Positions 60,663 to 64,000 of a stretch of DNA of 64,000 bases are shown in pieces. Within the stretch, counting starts at the first letter, position 1. Each line of letters opens with the position of its first letter. The notes beneath the pieces were generated by a model. That model saw only the letters and a list, made by a program, of their open reading frames with translations. It was not told the origin of the DNA and searched no databases. Source of the DNA: Pontibacillus sp. HMF3514 (GTDB taxonomy: Bacteria; Bacillota; Bacilli; Bacillales; BH030062); the NCBI RefSeq assembly GCF_009858175.1, contig NZ_CP047393.1:2542001-2606000 (forward strand), given 5' to 3'. A program made the position numbers and the translations under genes.

Positions 60663-62873
60663 TTATTCAGAGTCTTGATTCGTTCCTTCAGAATCTTCGT
60701 CTTTTTTTTGACCTTCTTTACTTTCATCACTTTGGTTTGAAACATCCTTACCCTCAGCTCTTTGTTTCTTTAGTTCAAAGTAAGTATCAAGCAAACCTCT
60801 ACCGATTTTTTTATTCGTTGGGTATTGATAACCTCCACTAGTAATAACACCTGTATCAGGTACCACAACAGCAAAAGCTATTTCAGGGTTTTCATATGGC
60901 GCATAACCAACAAGTGTTAAGTTCTCTACTGGAATTCGTTCGTAGTCTTTTACATTCCCATCTTCATCACGTATAATTTCGCCGTTTTTATCTTTCACAG
61001 GTTCATAGTGAAAACGCTGAGCTGTTCCAGTTTTACCAGCTGCCTCATAATCAGCATCCTTAAAGTAAGTATGTGCTGTACCACCTGATAAGAACACTTC
61101 TCTTAACCCTTTTTGTACACGTTGTAGGTAATGGTCTTCTATTGTTATTTTGTTCATAACTTTTGGTTCCTTAGATTCAACTACAGACCCAACTTTGCCA
61201 CGTTTAGCAACAGGCTCTCTAATTTCCTTTACAAATTGCGGCTTCATACGGTATCCATCATTCGCAATGGTAGAAATGTATTGGGCAAGTTGTAATGTTG
61301 TATATGTGTCATACTGACCAATAGCTAAGTCCATCATTTTACCACCAAAGATTTCATCACCTTTGTCACGGCTAGGGGTTAAGTTATCAGGCAGACGCGC
61401 TCCTGTCTCGGTACCCAATCCAAATTGACTATAGTAGTTACGCATAACTTGGAATTGTTCAGGATTAAAATCTAATTTTTCATTAGGTTCATAAGTAGGG
61501 TCCCCGCCTATACGCATGGCAATATGGAACATGTATACGTTGGATGAATATTTTAAGGCTTCAATATCATTTATCTCGCCTAAATTCCTATAAGAGCTCT
61601 TCTCATCCGTCCCTTGTAACTTAATAGGAGAATCGTAAATAGATTCACCTTTTGTAACGACCCCTTCTTCATATCCAGCTAATAAGGTTGCAGCCTTCAC
61701 AGCAGACCCCGGTTCATACTTACCATTAGCTGCAAGATAGGATGTATCAACGAACTTATTTTCATCACGATCCCACTTTTGACCTGATATCGCAAGAATT
61801 TCACCCGTTTGAGGATCCATAGCTACGGCGTAAGCATCGTCCATGTACTGGTTTTTGTTTGGAAACTTATCAATAGCTGCTTTTAACTCTTTTTGTACAA
61901 TTTTATCTAAACGCTTTTGTAGTTCCATATCTACGGTAAGAACAAGGTCTTTTCCTCGCTCTCCTTCTTGAACAACTTTAGAATTCACCAATTCCTGATC
62001 ACTATTTGTGGTGTGTTGAATATGTTCCTTTTGACCTTTAAGAACTGTTTCAAACATTTGCTCTAAGCCACTCGTTCCTACACGGTCATTTCGTGTGTAT
62101 CCACGAGATAAGAAATATTCTAGCCTGTTTTTAGGAATTGAGTTAATAGCACCAATATAGCTCCTGAAGGAAGTATTATAAGGATATTTCCGATTCCAAT
62201 CAGTTGTCACATTAACACCAGGCAATTCAGTCAAATGTTCTGCAACTCGAGCATACTCCGCAGTTGTTACACCTTGATTTTTAATGACATGTGGAGATAG
62301 AGCATATGCTTGATCCAATTCCCGCTTAATCGCAATGACGTCAAGCTCATGACTAGAGAATTTCAGGTCTTCAGCTTTTATTCGATCTAAAAGAATTTCA
62401 TAAGGGGAAGGTTCTCCGGCTTCTTTTTCCTCCTCTGTCCAGTTCCGTTCATCCTTTGTAAGACGTTCTTTATATGGATTTTCCTCAGTAAGTATCCAAT
62501 AATCCTGCTTATCACGAAGTGTAACCTCATTATCATCAGGATCGTATTTTTGAATATATTCGGCTAATTTTTGTGCTATTGCTAGCCTTTCCTGTGCATC
62601 AGTTGTTTTCATTGGTGTATATGTGATTGAATAAAGTGGCTTATTGTCGACCAAAAGATTTCCGTATCGGTCATACATTTTCCCTCTTGGAACGGGTATT
62701 TTTGTTGTTACATTTTCCGTACGATCTATCTCTTCCTGTGCTTCTTGACCATGCAAGATCTGAACTACACCTAATTGTAAAATAAGTGCAGAAAACAACA
62801 TAAATACAACGAAAAATAAAATATTTAATCGAAAGGGAAGGTGCGATTTATTCTTTTTCTTCTTTTTCCCCAT
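60663..62873 (-). CDS. pbpA: Class B penicillin-binding protein (PbpA/PBP2 type)
   Basis: 736 residues. A basic cytosolic start (KKKKKNKSH), one membrane helix (about 15-38), a dimerisation domain and the transpeptidase domain. Motifs are S390-A-V-K393, S443-S-N445 and K614-T-G. It cross-links peptidoglycan; the position between pstS and yqgE matches B. subtilis pbpA (yqgF), a rod-shape enzyme. The C-terminal tail is Glu/Asp/Ser-rich. Confidence 0.92.
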   Translation of the reverse strand: MGKKKKKNKSHLPFRLNILFFVVFMLFSALILQLGVVQILHGQEAQEEIDRTENVTTKIPVPRGKMYDRYGNLLVDNKPLYSITYTPMKTTDAQERLAIAQKLAEYIQKYDPDDNEVTLRDKQDYWILTEENPYKERLTKDERNWTEEEKEAGEPSPYEILLDRIKAEDLKFSSHELDVIAIKRELDQAYALSPHVIKNQGVTTAEYARVAEHLTELPGVNVTTDWNRKYPYNTSFRSYIGAINSIPKNRLEYFLSRGYTRNDRVGTSGLEQMFETVLKGQKEHIQHTTNSDQELVNSKVVQEGERGKDLVLTVDMELQKRLDKIVQKELKAAIDKFPNKNQYMDDAYAVAMDPQTGEILAISGQKWDRDENKFVDTSYLAANGKYEPGSAVKAATLLAGYEEGVVTKGESIYDSPIKLQGTDEKSSYRNLGEINDIEALKYSSNVYMFHIAMRIGGDPTYEPNEKLDFNPEQFQVMRNYYSQFGLGTETGARLPDNLTPSRDKGDEIFGGKMMDLAIGQYDTYTTLQLAQYISTIANDGYRMKPQFVKEIREPVAKRGKVGSVVESKEPKVMNKITIEDHYLQRVQKGLREVFLSGGTAHTYFKDADYEAAGKTGTAQRFHYEPVKDKNGEIIRDEDGNVKDYERIPVENLTLVGYAPYENPEIAFAVVVPDTGVITSGGYQYPTNKKIGRGLLDTYFELKKQRAEGKDVSNQSDESKEGQKKDEDSEGTNQDSE

Positions 62874-62953
62874 GAGTTTCTCCCCTTTTTACCATATTCT
62901 ATTGTCATTATAGCATCAAAATACCCCTCTCGACTATGAAACAGAACTCCTGA

Positions 62954-64000
62954 TTACCGATTATCATGATCGGCTAATTTATTTTTGACAAACACGGATT
63001 CTTCCTCTGTATCCTTAGTAAATTGCACATCTTTAACAAAGAAATAGATCACGAAATGCCCTACTCCAACGATCATTAAAATATATGGAATAACCGTTTC
63101 CGGCGAGAATAAGGATACTCCCAATAGGAAGATACCAATGGAAATGATTCGACCTAAGTTCAAAAATAATTCACGGACCACAATATATTCAATACGCATT
63201 TCTGCTGCATGCCAAGCCTTACCGATTACATCATATGTTAGAGATAAATAAGGGACATAGATAATTGGATAAGCCATTCCGATAATCGCAGCATAAATCA
63301 GTAAAACAGGATATGTTAAGTGAATGAGTATTAAATATAGAGCCAAATAAAGCGTTAGCCCACCTACAAAAATAGCCCATTTCCGCATGTGCGGCTTAAT
63401 CATTCTCGTTGCAATATAGTAAAATAAGAAAGAAAAAGCTGAATAAACTAAGTTAAATTTACCTAATGCAAATTCACTTTGTGTTGTGATAAATACCCAT
63501 ATGGAAATTACGAATAAAAATGTTCCTTCTCTTAAACCTTGAAAAATGTGTGCATATAAAATTCGTTTCCAATTCCCATCACGTTTTCTCTCGCGTATGA
63601 TTCGTTTAAATGTAAAACTTCCTTTTGCAGACCTTCTATTTAAAAAGAAACTACATATTACAGCTAAAACAAAGAGAATGAGGGAGATCGTAAAAATAAC
63701 TGTGTATCCTGTATTTGATGCTAAACGTGAAATTATATAACCAGCTAATACAGGGCCAATGATCCCCCCAAGTGAATTCAACAGCCCTAAGAAACCATTA
63801 AAGAAGTCTCTAGTTTCAGGTTCTGTAATTTCAAATGTAAGTACGTTAAAAGCTAGCCAATAAAACCCATAACCTATCCCTAAAACAGAACCAAGTACAA
63901 TTTTATAAGTAGCAGCTTGTTCTCCTGCAAACAATACGGTTAAGAAAAACAGGGATAGAAAAATAACCCCAAGACGCAGTACAACGACTCGGTCAATTTT
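62954..64000 (-). CDS. yqgE: MFS transporter YqgE (C-terminal part)
   Basis: Partial: the open frame runs off the right edge, so at least 349 codons are present and the true start is outside. About ten membrane helices are visible with a central cytosolic loop rich in Arg/Lys (KGSFTFKRIIRERKRDGNWKR). It is a major-facilitator protein in the yqgE position next to pbpA; the substrate is unknown. A TTG at 63934 is inside a helix and is not a start. Confidence 0.82.
   Translation of the reverse strand, partial: KIDRVVVLRLGVIFLSLFFLTVLFAGEQAATYKIVLGSVLGIGYGFYWLAFNVLTFEITEPETRDFFNGFLGLLNSLGGIIGPVLAGYIISRLASNTGYTVIFTISLILFVLAVICSFFLNRRSAKGSFTFKRIIRERKRDGNWKRILYAHIFQGLREGTFLFVISIWVFITTQSEFALGKFNLVYSAFSFLFYYIATRMIKPHMRKWAIFVGGLTLYLALYLILIHLTYPVLLIYAAIIGMAYPIIYVPYLSLTYDVIGKAWHAAEMRIEYIVVRELFLNLGRIISIGIFLLGVSLFSPETVIPYILMIVGVGHFVIYFFVKDVQFTKDTEEESVFVKNKLADHDNR

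Overview
The window is chromosomal DNA of a low-GC, endospore-forming member of the Bacillaceae. Gene content and order follow the Bacillus subtilis nusB-accBC-spoIIIA-efp-gcv-comG-yqg-pst region from memory. A cobalamin-type ribonucleotide reductase, an orphan GerA-family protein and abundant non-coding repeats suggest a relative of Halobacillus, Pontibacillus or Virgibacillus rather than B. subtilis itself. That genus-level guess is inference.

Layout. 0-3.4 kb: start of nusB (cut by the left edge), yqhY and the acetyl-CoA carboxylase genes accC-accB, plus an unlisted 31-residue cationic peptide gene. 3.4-8.6 kb: the complete eight-gene spoIIIA operon. 8.8-15.7 kb: efp, an Xaa-Pro peptidase, aroQ, yqhR, yqhQ, an SA1362-family gene, a patatin-like gene, mntR and splB. 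15.8-22.7 kb: class II ribonucleotide reductase with tandem NrdR boxes, a rhodanese, and a serC-serA-HAD phosphatase operon under a serine T-box. 22.8-27.8 kb: a large repeat element, then the glycine cleavage genes behind a tandem glycine riboswitch. 28-31.8 kb: yqhH-yqhG, yqzE, aroK and a YolD-like gene with a LexA box. 32-36 kb: comGA-GG and tRNA-Gln. 36-40.6 kb: an 18-copy 21-bp tandem repeat, mgsR, a frameshifted regulator, yqgY, a MidA-type methyltransferase, yqgX and yqgW. 40.7-55.2 kb: iron exporter fetAB with a PerR-like box, an M14 peptidase, an LTA-synthase-like protein, glcK-yqgQ, a SpoVAF-like protein, an M42 aminopeptidase, the rhomboid gluP, yqgO, a ThiF/MoeB enzyme, yqgN, rpmG and an MltG-like protein. 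55.3-64 kb: a second inverted copy of the large repeat, phoU and pstSCAB with a four-repeat PHO box, a class B penicillin-binding protein and a partial MFS transporter.

How it works together. Much of the window is housekeeping with visible control: serine supply (T-box), glycine catabolism (riboswitch), deoxynucleotide supply (NrdR), phosphate uptake (PhoP), DNA damage (LexA) and peroxide/iron (PerR-like). Sporulation genes (spoIIIA, splB, SpoVAF-like) and competence genes (comG) are also here.

Most worth following up: the 31-aa amphipathic peptide beside spoIIIA; a mosaic family of hairpin-rich repeats that share cassettes and form a 32-kb inverted pair; a promoter-plus-terminator unit at 39.5 kb that looks like a small RNA gene under a perfect 10-bp palindrome; an inverted repeat that could hide the splB ribosome binding site on read-through mRNA; and an A8 frameshift in a cysteine-rich regulator. 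No prophage, insertion sequence or CRISPR array was seen. All family assignments are by reading; no database search was run.
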